Part shown: positions 21,933 to 31,117 of the stretch, one piece after another
How the letters are laid out: each line of letters opens with the position of its first letter
How positions within the stretch are numbered: position 1 is the stretch's first letter
Assembly (NCBI GenBank): GCA_046565765.1
Contig: JBKHXX010000002.1
Location: 1 to 42,411, forward strand
Direction of reading: 5' to 3'
Source: JBFMCT01 sp046565765
GTDB lineage: Bacteria > Actinomycetota > Acidimicrobiia > Acidimicrobiales > AC-14
DNA length: 42,411 nt
Notes under the pieces: model-generated
Told to the model about the DNA's origin: nothing
Databases searched by the model: none
Seen by the model: the letters and a program-made list of their open reading frames with translations, nothing else
Made by a program: the position numbers and the translations under genes

Positions 21933-24900
21933 CTACCCCTGGGCCAGTCCCGGGCGCCAGTCGACCAGGCGGCGACGGATCTCAGTGAGGGCCGGCTTGA
22001 GGCGTTCGGGGGCGATGGTCGCCAGCTGGGTGAGGTGGTTGGTGACCGAGGAGCGGTTGGAGGGCAGCGAGCGCTGGGCGAAGGCCTGGGTGTAGGCCTC
22101 GGCGATGGCGTCGACCTCGGCCTCGAGGGTGCCTTCGACCAGGGCGGCGGTGAGCGTGCGGTCGCCGAGCTCGGCCCGGTCCCAGAAGTCCTCCTCCACC
22201 GGCGGGGACTCGCGGGATCCCAGGTAGGCCTTCAGGTCGGCGAGCGTGTCGTCGGGAAGGTCGGCGCCCAGGCAGGCCAGCTGGAGGGCGATGTACCCCC
22301 CGTACGGCTTCCTGGTCATCGCCCAGGCGGCGGCGTACTCCCGGGCCGCCCGGTCGAGGGCCTGGCGGCGGCCGTCGCCGGTGAGGAGGGAGGCGTCCTG
22401 CTTGTAGAGGCCGCCGCGCAGGGCGTGGCGCTCGGCCGACTCACCCAGCCGGTCGAGGTCGTCGATCCGCCGCTCGGCCGTCTTGCGCAGCGCCGGGACC
22501 GTGTTGGGTTTGTCCAGATCGGCGGCCTTCACGCCCTTCGTCATCAGGTCGATGGCCAGCCGGTGCTCCACCCAGGCCAGCTGCTCGACCGACCCGATGG
22601 GCACCTCGCTGTCCCTGACCTTCAGCGCGGTGCGGTAGCAGCGCACGGCCGGCTCGTAGCTGACCAGGGCCCGGTACGCGTCCGCCAGGGCGCTCCAGAC
22701 CTTGCCCTGGTCCCACTCGGTGCGGGCAAACACCTCCAGCGCGGCGGTCTGGGCCAGCAAGCCCGTGCGGCGGTCGGGGCCGGCGTCGCTGGCCTGCACG
22801 GAGATGTCCTGGAGCCGGCGGATCAGCTCGTCGGCCGAGACCGGGGCGGGGGGTGGCGGCGCGTCGCCCGCCCCCGTGGACAGCCGGAAGGCAGGGTCGC
22901 CGTAGCACTGGTAGGCGGCCCACGTGTTGGACGAACCTCCGTCGGCGGCGAAGGCGGCGTTCCGCGCCGCCCGCACGGCGTCGCCGAACATGGCCCCGTT
23001 CATCATCCCGTCGTAGAACCGGGCGGCGAAGGCCGCCGCCGGCTTGTCGGACACCGACCACCCGGCCGCCACCACCGCCTTCACGCCCATGGCCATGAGC
23101 TCGCGGGCCAGGCTGGCGGCGAGCTCGTTGGTCCGGCGGCGGGCGAACGCCAGCGGAGCGGGCGTGCTCGGGTCGTCGAGCACCGCCGATCCCACGCTGG
23201 CCAGGTGGCAGCAGTTGAGGAACACGAGGTCGGGCGGGCGCCGCGTGTTGCGAAACATCTCGGCGGTGAGGTACTCCGACGGGCCCGGGCCGATCACCAC
23301 CCCACCCACCGGCTGGGTCGAGAAATCCGCGTCGGGGTCGTCCAGCGTCTCCGCGGTGCCAGGCTCGGCCGATGACCCGGGCTCGACCGGCTTGCGCCCC
23401 CGCGGCGGCTCGAAGTGGCCGTGACCGGCGATGTGCACGACCTGGTAGTCGTCCGCCATGAGGGCGCTCAGCACCTGGGTGGCCGAGTCGGGCGGGGTAC
23501 TGGCGGCGTCGAAGATGCGAGCCGTCACGGCCAGGCGGCGGCCGAGCTGCTCGGCCACCTCCCGCGCCTCCCGGCGGGCGCCGTCCAGCCGCCCGAACGC
23601 CGGGGGGCCGGGCGGGTCGCCGACCACGAGGGCGGTGCCCGTACCCGAGGCGGGGTCGGCCCGGCCGGTGGTGGGCAGGCTCAGCTGGCGCAGGAGACCG
23701 GCGTTGTGGACCAGGGGCCGGCGGCCGGTGAGGGCGCCGCGGTCGGTCAGGGCCTCCCACGGGAAGTCGGCGGCCCGGGCGTCGAGCACGAGCTGGACAT
23801 TCTCCACTGCCGCCAGCTCCCGCTTCACGTCGTTGGGGAACAGGATCTCGAACAGGGCCACGTTGACCGAGCCGTCGACCGACGTCTTGGTCACCGCGTC
23901 CTTCAGCATCTGGCCGACGATGCGGGTGTCGACCCTCTGCCTGAGCTGGTCGGCCCGGGCCCGGGACCCGAGCGACGTGTAGTGCAGCTCGACCCACCGG
24001 CCTTGGGGATCCAGGTTGGTGGTGGAAACGATCAGGCGGTGCCACATGCCTGCGCCGTAGTCGGACGTGGGGACGGCGGGGCGGCTCCCCTCACCCGTGC
24101 GGAGGCACTGGTCGGGAGCGAGCGTGACCAGCGAACGGACCGTGGTGGGCAGCCGGTCGCCCACCGTGCGCACGACCCGGGCCGCCTCCTCGGCAGGAGC
24201 GGCGTAGCGTTCGACGAACTCCAGATCGGCGATCCGGACCTTGTCGGCGAGGCCCCGCTCGGCCAGCAGGGCGTTGGCCAGCACCACGCCCTCCACGATG
24301 GCGGCCACCGACGCAGGCAGGGCCATGCCGATCGAGCCGAAGCTGCCCAGGAGCACACTGGTGAGGCCGATCGCGCCCTTGGACACGACCATCCGCTCGT
24401 CGGGCTGCTCCAGCCACCGCAGGGCGTGCTCCACGGCGGCGTCGCGCACCGCCGCGGCCAGGCCCGTCGGGGTCAGCTCCCCGCCGGCGCCGAGACCGAC
24501 GACGATCCCGCCCGGCGGCGACCCGCCGTCGGTGGTGATGCGGAGCACGTCGCCGATCTCTCGTGGGTAGCGCTCGACGGCCTGGCGGCGGTTCAGCTGG
24601 CCGCCGAGGCGCCAGTCAAGGAACCCCTCGGCGCCCCGGATGGGGTCGCCCCGGTAGTGGCCGACGAGGACGGGATAGGTGCTGTGCTCCAGGCTGGCGT
24701 GGAAGACCCTCGCCCGCAGCACGGGAGCGCTCGACGGCGCGGCGGGCGGCGCCCCGAGCCATCCCGAGACGGCGGTCGCGGCGGCCCGTTGGACGGCCGC
24801 CCGTCGCTCGCCCCTCGTCGCGGCCACCGACCGGAGGGCCGACTCGGCCACCACGTCGGGCCCGACCGGCTCGGCCGGTTCGACGAGGGAGGCGGGGAGC

Positions 24901-27749
24901 CACTTGCCCTCCCTGGCCGTGCGGGCGGAGCGAGCCGAGCCGGGGGCCCCATCCTCCAGCGGCGGGCGGGTGTCGGGAAGCCGCCGGGTGGCGCCGTCGC
25001 GAAGGATGTCGTCCACCGCCCGCACCACCGCGGCATCGGCGGGCAGGCCGCCGTGGTCGGCCTCGGTGTACCACGTGCGCCCTTCGAAGAGCGGGGCGCC
25101 GGCGGCGTCGGTCAGTCCGAGGGCGTGGGGCACCCGGCCGTCGCCCGCCCGGGTCATGCGGTAGCGGAAGTCGCCGCCGTCGCGCACCTTGACCGCGTCG
25201 GGGGTCTCGTGCCCCGATCCGGCCACGTAGTACATGCGCTCGCGGTCGAAGCCGTCGGCGTCGAGGGTGGTGTGGGTCGCCCTGGCCGCCGCCAGCAGCC
25301 CTCCGTCCATGAGACCGGGCGGCCACGAGGCGGGGTCGTACAGCCGGTCGGTGTCGCTGTCGGCCGGCCCTGCCCCAGGCGCAGTGAGCAGCTCGTACAG
25401 CCCCGGGCAGCTGGCCAGCACACCGACGATGTCCTGCTTGGTGTTGACCAGGTCGAGGGCGGCCAGCCAGCGCACGAGCCGGTCTTCGCCGGTGAAGGCC
25501 AGGGCGATGGAGAACGCGCCGCGGTTCGGCGTGCCCAGCATGACCATCCGGCCGCCCCGGCGCCGCCCGTCCCCGTCGTCGAGAGCCTCCCAGACGTCGC
25601 GGTGGCCGGCGATCAGCATGCGGGAGACCAGCCCGCCCATGGAGTGGCAGACCAGGTGGGCGGGGCCCACCTCCCCGTCGAAGTGGCGCCTGATGGTCTC
25701 GGCCAGGGTGTCGGCCGCGCTCGACAGCGGCTGGCGCCAGTCATAGGAGACGGGCACGACGTCCCACCGTTCGTCGAGGGCCAGGACGAGGGGCAGGTAG
25801 CTGCGGTAGAGCCCGGCCGGAAGTACGGACTCACCGGTCGTCCTGCTCCCGGCGCGCAGGCGGGCGAACTCGCCGGCCACCAACCGAACGGGGTTGAGCC
25901 ACACGTGGTCGCGGTCGCGGGCGGCGGTCACGTCGAGGTGGGAGCCCATGACGCCGGGGACCACGAAGACCGTCCCCTCCTTGGGCTCAGCGGGCCCCCG
26001 GCCGGCGAAGGACTGGATGGCGACGTCGCCCACCAACCGGCGGAGCTCCTCGAGCTGGGGGCCGGGGAGGGTGGCGATGGCCCGGCGGACGCCCTCCAGG
26101 TCGCCGGCGGCGAAACGTTCGTCGACCTCCTCGAGCGAGCCGGCGGCCGGGGCAGGGGCGGGACCGGCGGGAGCGGCGGGGATGCGGCGGGCCCGTAGCG
26201 CGCCCTCGTCGGGCGTCAGCCAGGTCGCGAGTGTCTCCAGCACGTCGGGGGTGGTCCAGAAGCTCGAGTGGTCGACGCTGCGAGCGGGGGGCAGCACCAG
26301 GCGCTCGCTCACGGGGAAGCCGGCCGCGCCGTTCCACGAGTAGGCGCTGGCGGTGGGGACGATGAGGTCGTTGGGCTCGAAGCCGAAGATCCCGTCCACG
26401 AGGGTGTCTCGCGCCACCGTGGCCAGGCCCGACCCCGCCAACGGCTCGAAGTCGGCGGCGATGGCCCGGTAGCGCGTGGGCACGGTTCGGGGCTGGTTGA
26501 GCATCCCCAGGAAGCCGGCGCCGGCCGCCGGAGCCGCCTGCCCGCCGTCTCCGCCGTCGGGCTTGACCCACCGCATCGAGACCAGGCCGTCGAGCCCCTT
26601 CAGGGCGCCCACCGCAAGCTGCTTCACCACGGTGACGATCCCGTTGAGGCTGTCGGTGACGGGGTTGTCGGGCACGAAGTCGAGCAGGTTGGTGAGCCCG
26701 TCGAGCAGGCTGCCGAGCCGGTCCGGGTCGGCCAGGGGCGTGCCCCGGTTGGGGGTGGCCACGAACACCACCTGGCGCACCCGCACCTTGGCCGCCGTCC
26801 CCGCCGTCTCCCCCATCTCGGCCAGGGACCGGGCCACGAGCCCGCCCCGGGAGTGGGAGAGGATGTCGACGTCGAGGGCGAGGCCGTCGGGTAGGAGCCC
26901 GGCCAGGGCCCGGCAGTTCTCCAGGGGGTCGACCGACAGTGTGGGGTGGTCGAACCCGAACACCCGCCCCTGGTAGCGGTCGTGCATGGCCTGTACCGCT
27001 TCACGGGGGAAGGCCCCGAAGCCGGAGTGGATGAGGCTGTTGGTGCCGTGGATGAGCAGGAGGGCCGGCCCCTCGGCCAGGGCCCGGAGCGTGGCGTCGT
27101 CGAGAGGCGCGACCCCGTGTTCCTTGTAGTCGTCCGGTCCGAACGAGCGGAGGCGGGAAGGGCGGGCCTTGGCCTCCCAACGGGAGACGAAGTGGTCGCC
27201 CACCTCGCCCGCCACCCGGTCGAGCAGGTCGAAGGTGAGGACGCGCAGCACCCGCCGCACGACCGCGCCGACGATCCCCCGGGTGCCGGGCTCGTCGGTG
27301 CCGGGCGGCGCCACCGGCACCACGAACCGCTGAACGGCGGCTGGGCCGCCCCCGCCTCGCCGGGTGGCGGCCGCAGTCGGGTCGACGGGTAGGTTCCACG
27401 ACACCGCCCCGTTGGTCTCGACCAGCAACACCTGGGCCCGGCCGGGCGGGGGGGCGGGCACGTCGACCACGACCTCGCCCGGGCCGCCACCCATGGCCGC
27501 GGCCGCGGCCGTCGTCCCCGACCGGGTGCGGACGCCCCGCGCCGCGGCGGCCGTCTGGTCGACCCGGGTGTCGTCGAGGGCGATGGCGTTGTCCGCCCGG
27601 AGGCCGGCGTCCTCCAGCGCGGCGAGCAGGGCGTCGGGACCGCCGCCCCGGCGCGCCGGCTCCGGTTCCACATGGGCCGTCACCGCGTCGCTCGACAGCC
27701 GGACTCCACCCAGCGTGACCGGCGCCGCGCCCGCCTGAAGCTCCGCCAT
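21933..27749 (-). CDS. Giant dual alpha/beta-hydrolase and CHAT caspase-like protease
   Basis: A 1938-aa protein with four readable parts. Residues 220-500 are an alpha/beta hydrolase: LLLIHGTNSLIHSGF near 230, nucleophile Ser300 in LSHSRGGLV, VATPNRGTPLA near 335, and a late His in SVDHSSFW. Residues 590-960 are a second, LCAT/lipase-like hydrolase: VVPGVMGSHLD near 598, YDWRQPL, nucleophile Ser703 in VCHSMGGLV, LGTPNRG, GDGRVPHALG and ADHGGLP. Residues 970-1330 are a module I do not recognise. Residues 1330-1640 are a CHAT domain with catalytic-type His1443 (IAGHGHF) and Cys1514 (FLNCCHLA). A helical TPR-like tail follows (1650-1770) and continues to the end. No signal peptide or TM segment is seen, so it should be cytosolic. 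All three catalytic centres look intact. Upstream by 37 nt lies a flavoprotein gene on the same strand. Confidence 0.85.
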   Translation of the reverse strand: MAELQAGAAPVTLGGVRLSSDAVTAHVEPEPARRGGGPDALLAALEDAGLRADNAIALDDTRVDQTAAAARGVRTRSGTTAAAAAMGGGPGEVVVDVPAPPPGRAQVLLVETNGAVSWNLPVDPTAAATRRGGGGPAAVQRFVVPVAPPGTDEPGTRGIVGAVVRRVLRVLTFDLLDRVAGEVGDHFVSRWEAKARPSRLRSFGPDDYKEHGVAPLDDATLRALAEGPALLLIHGTNSLIHSGFGAFPREAVQAMHDRYQGRVFGFDHPTLSVDPLENCRALAGLLPDGLALDVDILSHSRGGLVARSLAEMGETAGTAAKVRVRQVVFVATPNRGTPLADPDRLGSLLDGLTNLLDFVPDNPVTDSLNGIVTVVKQLAVGALKGLDGLVSMRWVKPDGGDGGQAAPAAGAGFLGMLNQPRTVPTRYRAIAADFEPLAGSGLATVARDTLVDGIFGFEPNDLIVPTASAYSWNGAAGFPVSERLVLPPARSVDHSSFWTTPDVLETLATWLTPDEGALRARRIPAAPAGPAPAPAAGSLEEVDERFAAGDLEGVRRAIATLPGPQLEELRRLVGDVAIQSFAGRGPAEPKEGTVFVVPGVMGSHLDVTAARDRDHVWLNPVRLVAGEFARLRAGSRTTGESVLPAGLYRSYLPLVLALDERWDVVPVSYDWRQPLSSAADTLAETIRRHFDGEVGPAHLVCHSMGGLVSRMLIAGHRDVWEALDDGDGRRRGGRMVMLGTPNRGAFSIALAFTGEDRLVRWLAALDLVNTKQDIVGVLASCPGLYELLTAPGAGPADSDTDRLYDPASWPPGLMDGGLLAAARATHTTLDADGFDRERMYYVAGSGHETPDAVKVRDGGDFRYRMTRAGDGRVPHALGLTDAAGAPLFEGRTWYTEADHGGLPADAAVVRAVDDILRDGATRRLPDTRPPLEDGAPGSARSARTAREGKWLPASLVEPAEPVGPDVVAESALRSVAATRGERRAAVQRAAATAVSGWLGAPPAAPSSAPVLRARVFHASLEHSTYPVLVGHYRGDPIRGAEGFLDWRLGGQLNRRQAVERYPREIGDVLRITTDGGSPPGGIVVGLGAGGELTPTGLAAAVRDAAVEHALRWLEQPDERMVVSKGAIGLTSVLLGSFGSIGMALPASVAAIVEGVVLANALLAERGLADKVRIADLEFVERYAAPAEEAARVVRTVGDRLPTTVRSLVTLAPDQCLRTGEGSRPAVPTSDYGAGMWHRLIVSTTNLDPQGRWVELHYTSLGSRARADQLRQRVDTRIVGQMLKDAVTKTSVDGSVNVALFEILFPNDVKRELAAVENVQLVLDARAADFPWEALTDRGALTGRRPLVHNAGLLRQLSLPTTGRADPASGTGTALVVGDPPGPPAFGRLDGARREAREVAEQLGRRLAVTARIFDAASTPPDSATQVLSALMADDYQVVHIAGHGHFEPPRGRKPVEPGSSAEPGTAETLDDPDADFSTQPVGGVVIGPGPSEYLTAEMFRNTRRPPDLVFLNCCHLASVGSAVLDDPSTPAPLAFARRRTNELAASLARELMAMGVKAVVAAGWSVSDKPAAAFAARFYDGMMNGAMFGDAVRAARNAAFAADGGSSNTWAAYQCYGDPAFRLSTGAGDAPPPPAPVSADELIRRLQDISVQASDAGPDRRTGLLAQTAALEVFARTEWDQGKVWSALADAYRALVSYEPAVRCYRTALKVRDSEVPIGSVEQLAWVEHRLAIDLMTKGVKAADLDKPNTVPALRKTAERRIDDLDRLGESAERHALRGGLYKQDASLLTGDGRRQALDRAAREYAAAWAMTRKPYGGYIALQLACLGADLPDDTLADLKAYLGSRESPPVEEDFWDRAELGDRTLTAALVEGTLEAEVDAIAEAYTQAFAQRSLPSNRSSVTNHLTQLATIAPERLKPALTEIRRRLVDWRPGLAQG

Positions 27750-27786
27750 GCTCCGGCCTCCTCCCTCCCTGCCCCGGCGGGCGAGC

Positions 27787-29010
27787 CTACCGGTCGGCGA
27801 GGTAACGGTGGACGAGGGGAACGGCCATCGCCCCTTCTCCGACGGCCGCCGAAACCCGCTTGGTCGAGCCGTGGCGGACGTCGCCGGCTGCGAACATCCC
27901 CGGCTGGCTCGTCTCCAGCGGGTACGGCTCCCGAGTGGCCCAACGGGGGTCGTGGCGCGACAGGCCGTGGTCGTAGAGGTCCCGGCCGGTCACGACGTAC
28001 CCCTGGCCGTCGGTGAGGACGTCTTCGTCCCGCGTGGAGCCGGTGCGGGGATGCCCGCCGATGCAGATGAACACGGCGTGGGCGGCGACGGTGCGCTGGC
28101 CGCCGGTCGTCGCGTCGCGCAGCGTCAGCTCCCGCAGCCAGTCGTCGCCGTGGACGCCGGCCACCTCGGTGCACGTGCACACGGTGACGTTGGGCGCCTC
28201 CTCGATGCGCTGCGTCAGGTAGCGGGACATCGACGCGGCCAGGCCGGTGCCGCGCACCACGATCGTCACGGACCGGGCCCACGCCGCGAAGTGCATGGCG
28301 GCCTGGCCGGCCGAGTTGCCGCCGCCCACGATGAACACGTCCTTGCCGGCGACGCCGGGCGCCTCGCTGGCGGCCGCCCCGTAGTAGACGCCGGCGTGCA
28401 GCAGCCGGTCCACGCCCTCGACCTCGAGCCGCCGCCAGTCGACGCCGGTGGCCACGAGGACGGCCGACACCGACACCGGCGACCCGTCCGACAGGGTGGC
28501 GACGAACCGGCCATCCTCCTTGCGCCCGTCCACCACCGTGCGCAGCAGGAGGATCTCGGCTCCGAACTTCAGGGCCTGGGCGCGGGCCCGGGCGGCCAGC
28601 TCGGCGCCGGCGATGCCCTCGGGGAAGCCCAGGTAGTTCTCGATGCGCGAGCTGGTGCCGGCCTGGCCGCCGGGCGCCCCCTCGTCCACCACGACGACCG
28701 CCAGCCCCTCGGACGCGCCGTACACGGCGGCCGCCAGCCCCGCCGGCCCCGCACCCACGATGCCCAGGTCGTAGTGCTCGCGGGTGGGGGCGGCGAGAAG
28801 GCCCAGCTCCCGGGCCACGTCCTGGAGGGACGGGGCGGTGAGGCAGCGGTCCCCGTCGAACGTGCACACCGCCACGCCGGGCGGGCCCTGGTCGTCGAGG
28901 TAGGTGAACGGCACCGATGCCCGGGTGAGGAAGTCGCGGATCTCGTAGGCCGCGGAGCCGCCCGTCACCACCACGCGAGGTGCGGGGCGGGGGGAGGCCG
29001 AGGAGGACAT
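27787..29010 (-). CDS. Thioredoxin-reductase-like FAD/NAD(P) oxidoreductase lacking CxxC
   Basis: A 407-aa protein from ATG 29010. Residues 10-75 look like a glutaredoxin-type domain whose active-site cysteines are replaced (GGSAAYEIRDFL). Then comes a TrxR-type fold: the FAD motif DLGIVGAGPAGLAAAVYG near 82-98, GGQAGTSSRIENYLGF near 114-129, the NADPH motif VFIVGGGNSAGQAA near 227-240, and the C-terminal FAD segment PGMFAAGDVRHGSTKRV near 370. The position normally holding CxxC reads GVYYGAAASEA, so there is no redox disulfide. It may pass electrons to an unknown acceptor. The 37-nt spacing to the CHAT gene allows a common transcript. Confidence 0.85.
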   Translation of the reverse strand: MSSSASPRPAPRVVVTGGSAAYEIRDFLTRASVPFTYLDDQGPPGVAVCTFDGDRCLTAPSLQDVARELGLLAAPTREHYDLGIVGAGPAGLAAAVYGASEGLAVVVVDEGAPGGQAGTSSRIENYLGFPEGIAGAELAARARAQALKFGAEILLLRTVVDGRKEDGRFVATLSDGSPVSVSAVLVATGVDWRRLEVEGVDRLLHAGVYYGAAASEAPGVAGKDVFIVGGGNSAGQAAMHFAAWARSVTIVVRGTGLAASMSRYLTQRIEEAPNVTVCTCTEVAGVHGDDWLRELTLRDATTGGQRTVAAHAVFICIGGHPRTGSTRDEDVLTDGQGYVVTGRDLYDHGLSRHDPRWATREPYPLETSQPGMFAAGDVRHGSTKRVSAAVGEGAMAVPLVHRYLADR

Positions 29011-29041
29011 TCGTCCCGGACTCTAGGGTCCGTCCCGGCCC

Positions 29042-29614
29042 ATGGACGCCTTCCTTCTCAGCTTCGGGGTCATCTTCGTGGCCGAGCTGGGCGACAAGAG
29101 CCAGCTCATGGCGCTGACCTTCGCCGCCCGCTACCCGGCCCTGCCCGTGCTCGTCGGGGTGACGCTGGCCACGGCGGTGGTGCACGCGCTCTCCGTGCTG
29201 GTGGGGGCGGTGGTGGCCGTCAACCTCCCCACCCGGGCGATCAACGTGGCCGCCGGGCTGGCCTTCTTCGGGTTCGCGGCCTGGACGCTGCGGGGCGACA
29301 CCCTCGACGAGGACGACGTGGGCCGGGCCGAGCGACGGGGGCATCGGTCGGCGGTGGTGGCCGCCAGCACCGCCTTCTTCCTGGCCGAGCTGGGCGACAA
29401 GACCATGCTGGCCACCGTCACCCTGGCCACCAACCAGGGGCTGTGGGGCACGTGGGCCGGGTCGACGCTGGGGATGGTGGCGGCCGACGCCCTGGCCATC
29501 CTGGCCGGCCAGCGGGTGGCCCGTCGGTTCTCGGCTCGAGCCGTGCGGATCGCCGCCGCCTGCGCCTTCGTGCTCTTCGGGCTGGTGCTGGTGGTTGGGG
29601 GGCTGCGGGGCTGA
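29042..29614 (+). CDS. TMEM165/GDT1 (UPF0016) family cation transporter
   Basis: A 190-aa polytopic membrane protein with about six helices in two inverted halves. Each half starts with the signature E-x-G-D-K-S/T: AELGDKSQLMAL near 14-25 and AELGDKTMLATV near 117-128. Family members export Mn2+ or Ca2+ in exchange for protons. The loop between the halves is acidic then basic (TLDEDDVGRAERRGHR). The start is ATG 29042, only 31 nt from the divergent flavoprotein start, so there is no room for a manganese riboswitch. Confidence 0.92.
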   Translation: MDAFLLSFGVIFVAELGDKSQLMALTFAARYPALPVLVGVTLATAVVHALSVLVGAVVAVNLPTRAINVAAGLAFFGFAAWTLRGDTLDEDDVGRAERRGHRSAVVAASTAFFLAELGDKTMLATVTLATNQGLWGTWAGSTLGMVAADALAILAGQRVARRFSARAVRIAAACAFVLFGLVLVVGGLRG

Positions 29615-29618
29615 CCAG

Positions 29619-30689
29619 CTACGGGCGGGCGGCGGTGAGGAAGCCGGTGATGCGGTCGAACGTCGGTGCGTCGCGCTCGCTCGGTGCGACCGGCGGACCG
29701 GCCCCGTGCTCGTGGTTGGGGCTCGTCGGGTCGGACTTGTCGTCGAGGGGCGCGTTGCCGACGACTTGGAGGTTGGCCCCGCCGGCGGCGTTGACGACCT
29801 GGGCACCGGGGAGGGCGGCGGCCAGCCGGGGCGCGTCGTACGCGGCGGTGTGGAGGGCGGGCACGACGATCATCGTCGGGACTTTGACCCTCGCCGCCTC
29901 GGCTGCCGGGTCGATGGCGTACAGGTCGGCCAGGAAAGCGGCGTCCTCCGGGGGCAGGAGGGCCCGGTGCTCGGTGCGCATCTCGGCCAGCGGGGGGAGG
30001 GTGCGGGAGGCCAGCAGGTTCGCCACCGTGGCCCGGAAGGCGTCGGCCGACTCCGGCCCGTACTGGGCGGCGAGCCGGGCGGCGTGGACGTCGGCAAGGG
30101 AGCGGCCGGGCGTCGACACCAGCACCAGGCGCTTCACGCGGGGGTCGGCCGCCGCCAGGCGGAGGGCGATCAGCCCACCCTCCTCGTAGGCCACGACGGC
30201 GAGGTCCTTGCCCTCCGTCTCCTTGCGCTGGGCCATCAGGTCGAGGGCGGCCCGGGCGTCGTCGACCAGGGCGTCCACGGTGACCGCGGCGCCCGACTCG
30301 AGGCGGCTCTCACCCGTGCCCCGGCGGTCGTAGCGGTAGGTGACCAGGCCGGCATCGCTGAAGGCCCCGGCCAGCTCCCGCCCGAGGCCGCTGGGGACGC
30401 CGTTGGGCGAGATGGTGCCGTTGCGGTCGCCCGACCCGGCGCTGGGCAGGAGGAGCACGCCCGGCACCGACGCCCGGGCCGCCGCAGGCGGCACGGTCAG
30501 CGTCCCGAAGATGCGGGTGCGGTCGGCGCCGGCGACCTGGACGGCCCGCTCCCCCGGCTGGGTGGCGGTGACGTCGTCCTCGAGGGGATCGTCCTCGGCC
30601 GCATCGCCACTCCCGCCACCACCTCCGCAGGCGGAGAGCAGCAGAGCGAAGAGGAGGGGGAGCGCGAGCCGCCGAGGGGTGGACGTCAT
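29619..30689 (-). CDS. Alpha/beta-hydrolase-fold lipoprotein with a replaced nucleophile
   Basis: A 356-aa protein with a signal peptide and lipobox LLLSACG (Cys21), so a membrane-anchored lipoprotein. The fold is that of a peptidase S9/acyl-hydrolase-like alpha/beta hydrolase: PGVLLLPSAGSGDRNG near 76-91, TYRYDRRGTGES near 117-128, an elbow VVAYEEGGLIAL near 164-175, and KVPTMIVVPALHTAAYD near 267. The elbow has Glu where G-x-S-x-G would have Ser, so the usual nucleophile is missing. The protein is likely non-hydrolytic or uses another mechanism. It converges with the GDT1 gene with 4 nt between. Confidence 0.82.
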   Translation of the reverse strand: MTSTPRRLALPLLFALLLSACGGGGGSGDAAEDDPLEDDVTATQPGERAVQVAGADRTRIFGTLTVPPAAARASVPGVLLLPSAGSGDRNGTISPNGVPSGLGRELAGAFSDAGLVTYRYDRRGTGESRLESGAAVTVDALVDDARAALDLMAQRKETEGKDLAVVAYEEGGLIALRLAAADPRVKRLVLVSTPGRSLADVHAARLAAQYGPESADAFRATVANLLASRTLPPLAEMRTEHRALLPPEDAAFLADLYAIDPAAEAARVKVPTMIVVPALHTAAYDAPRLAAALPGAQVVNAAGGANLQVVGNAPLDDKSDPTSPNHEHGAGPPVAPSERDAPTFDRITGFLTAARP

Positions 30690-30742
30690 GGCCGCGCGCT
30701 ACCCGCTGGCGAAGGTGCCGCAAACGGGCGGGGGGTGGGACC

Positions 30743-31117
30743 ATGCCGGCCATGCGCCTGTTCGTGTACGGGACGCTCATGCCCGGCGAGGAGCGTTGGC
30801 CGGTGCTGGCGCCCTTCGCCACCCGGTGGGCCAGGGCGGCGGCAGGCGGCCGGCTGTGGGACAGCGGGCAGGGCTACCCGGTGGCCCGCTTCGAGCCCGC
30901 CGCGGGCCCCCGCATCCCCGGCTACCTCGTCACCCTGGACGAGGGCCGGCGGTCGCAAGCGCTGGCCCTGCTCGACCGGATCGAGGAGGTGGAGGTCCTG
31001 TACCGCCGGGTGGAGGTGGCCACCTCGGGCGGGCCGGCGTGGGCCTACGAGTGGCTGGGCCCGACGGACGGCCTGCAGGAGCTGCACGGCGGGTGGGCGG
31101 CCGGCGGTCAATCGTAG
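30743..31117 (+). CDS. Gamma-glutamylcyclotransferase-like (GGCT/AIG2) protein
   Basis: A 124-aa protein with the family opening RLFVYGTLMPGEERW (residues 5-19), where YGTL forms the substrate-binding loop, then GGRLWDSGQGYPVARF and GYLVTLDEGR. A glutamate in the LDRIEEVEVLYRRVEV segment fits the catalytic acid position. Family members cyclise gamma-glutamyl amines or dipeptides; the substrate here is not predictable. Its last 10 nt overlap the convergent ABC permease. A start at ATG 30752 is also possible. Confidence 0.85.
   Translation: MPAMRLFVYGTLMPGEERWPVLAPFATRWARAAAGGRLWDSGQGYPVARFEPAAGPRIPGYLVTLDEGRRSQALALLDRIEEVEVLYRRVEVATSGGPAWAYEWLGPTDGLQELHGGWAAGGQS

Noticed and set aside
23415..26198. 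927-residue plus-strand frame
   Set aside because: It is entirely antisense to the CHAT-hydrolase gene, whose catalytic motifs are conserved in the minus frame. The plus frame is Gly/Arg/His-rich noise.
29011..29041. Manganese riboswitch upstream of the GDT1 gene
   Set aside because: Only 31 nt separate the two divergent starts, too short for a yybP-ykoY-type aptamer.
27680..29806. 708-residue minus-strand frame across the flavoprotein and GDT1 genes
   Set aside because: It covers two well-supported genes in other frames and is proline/arginine-rich shadow sequence.
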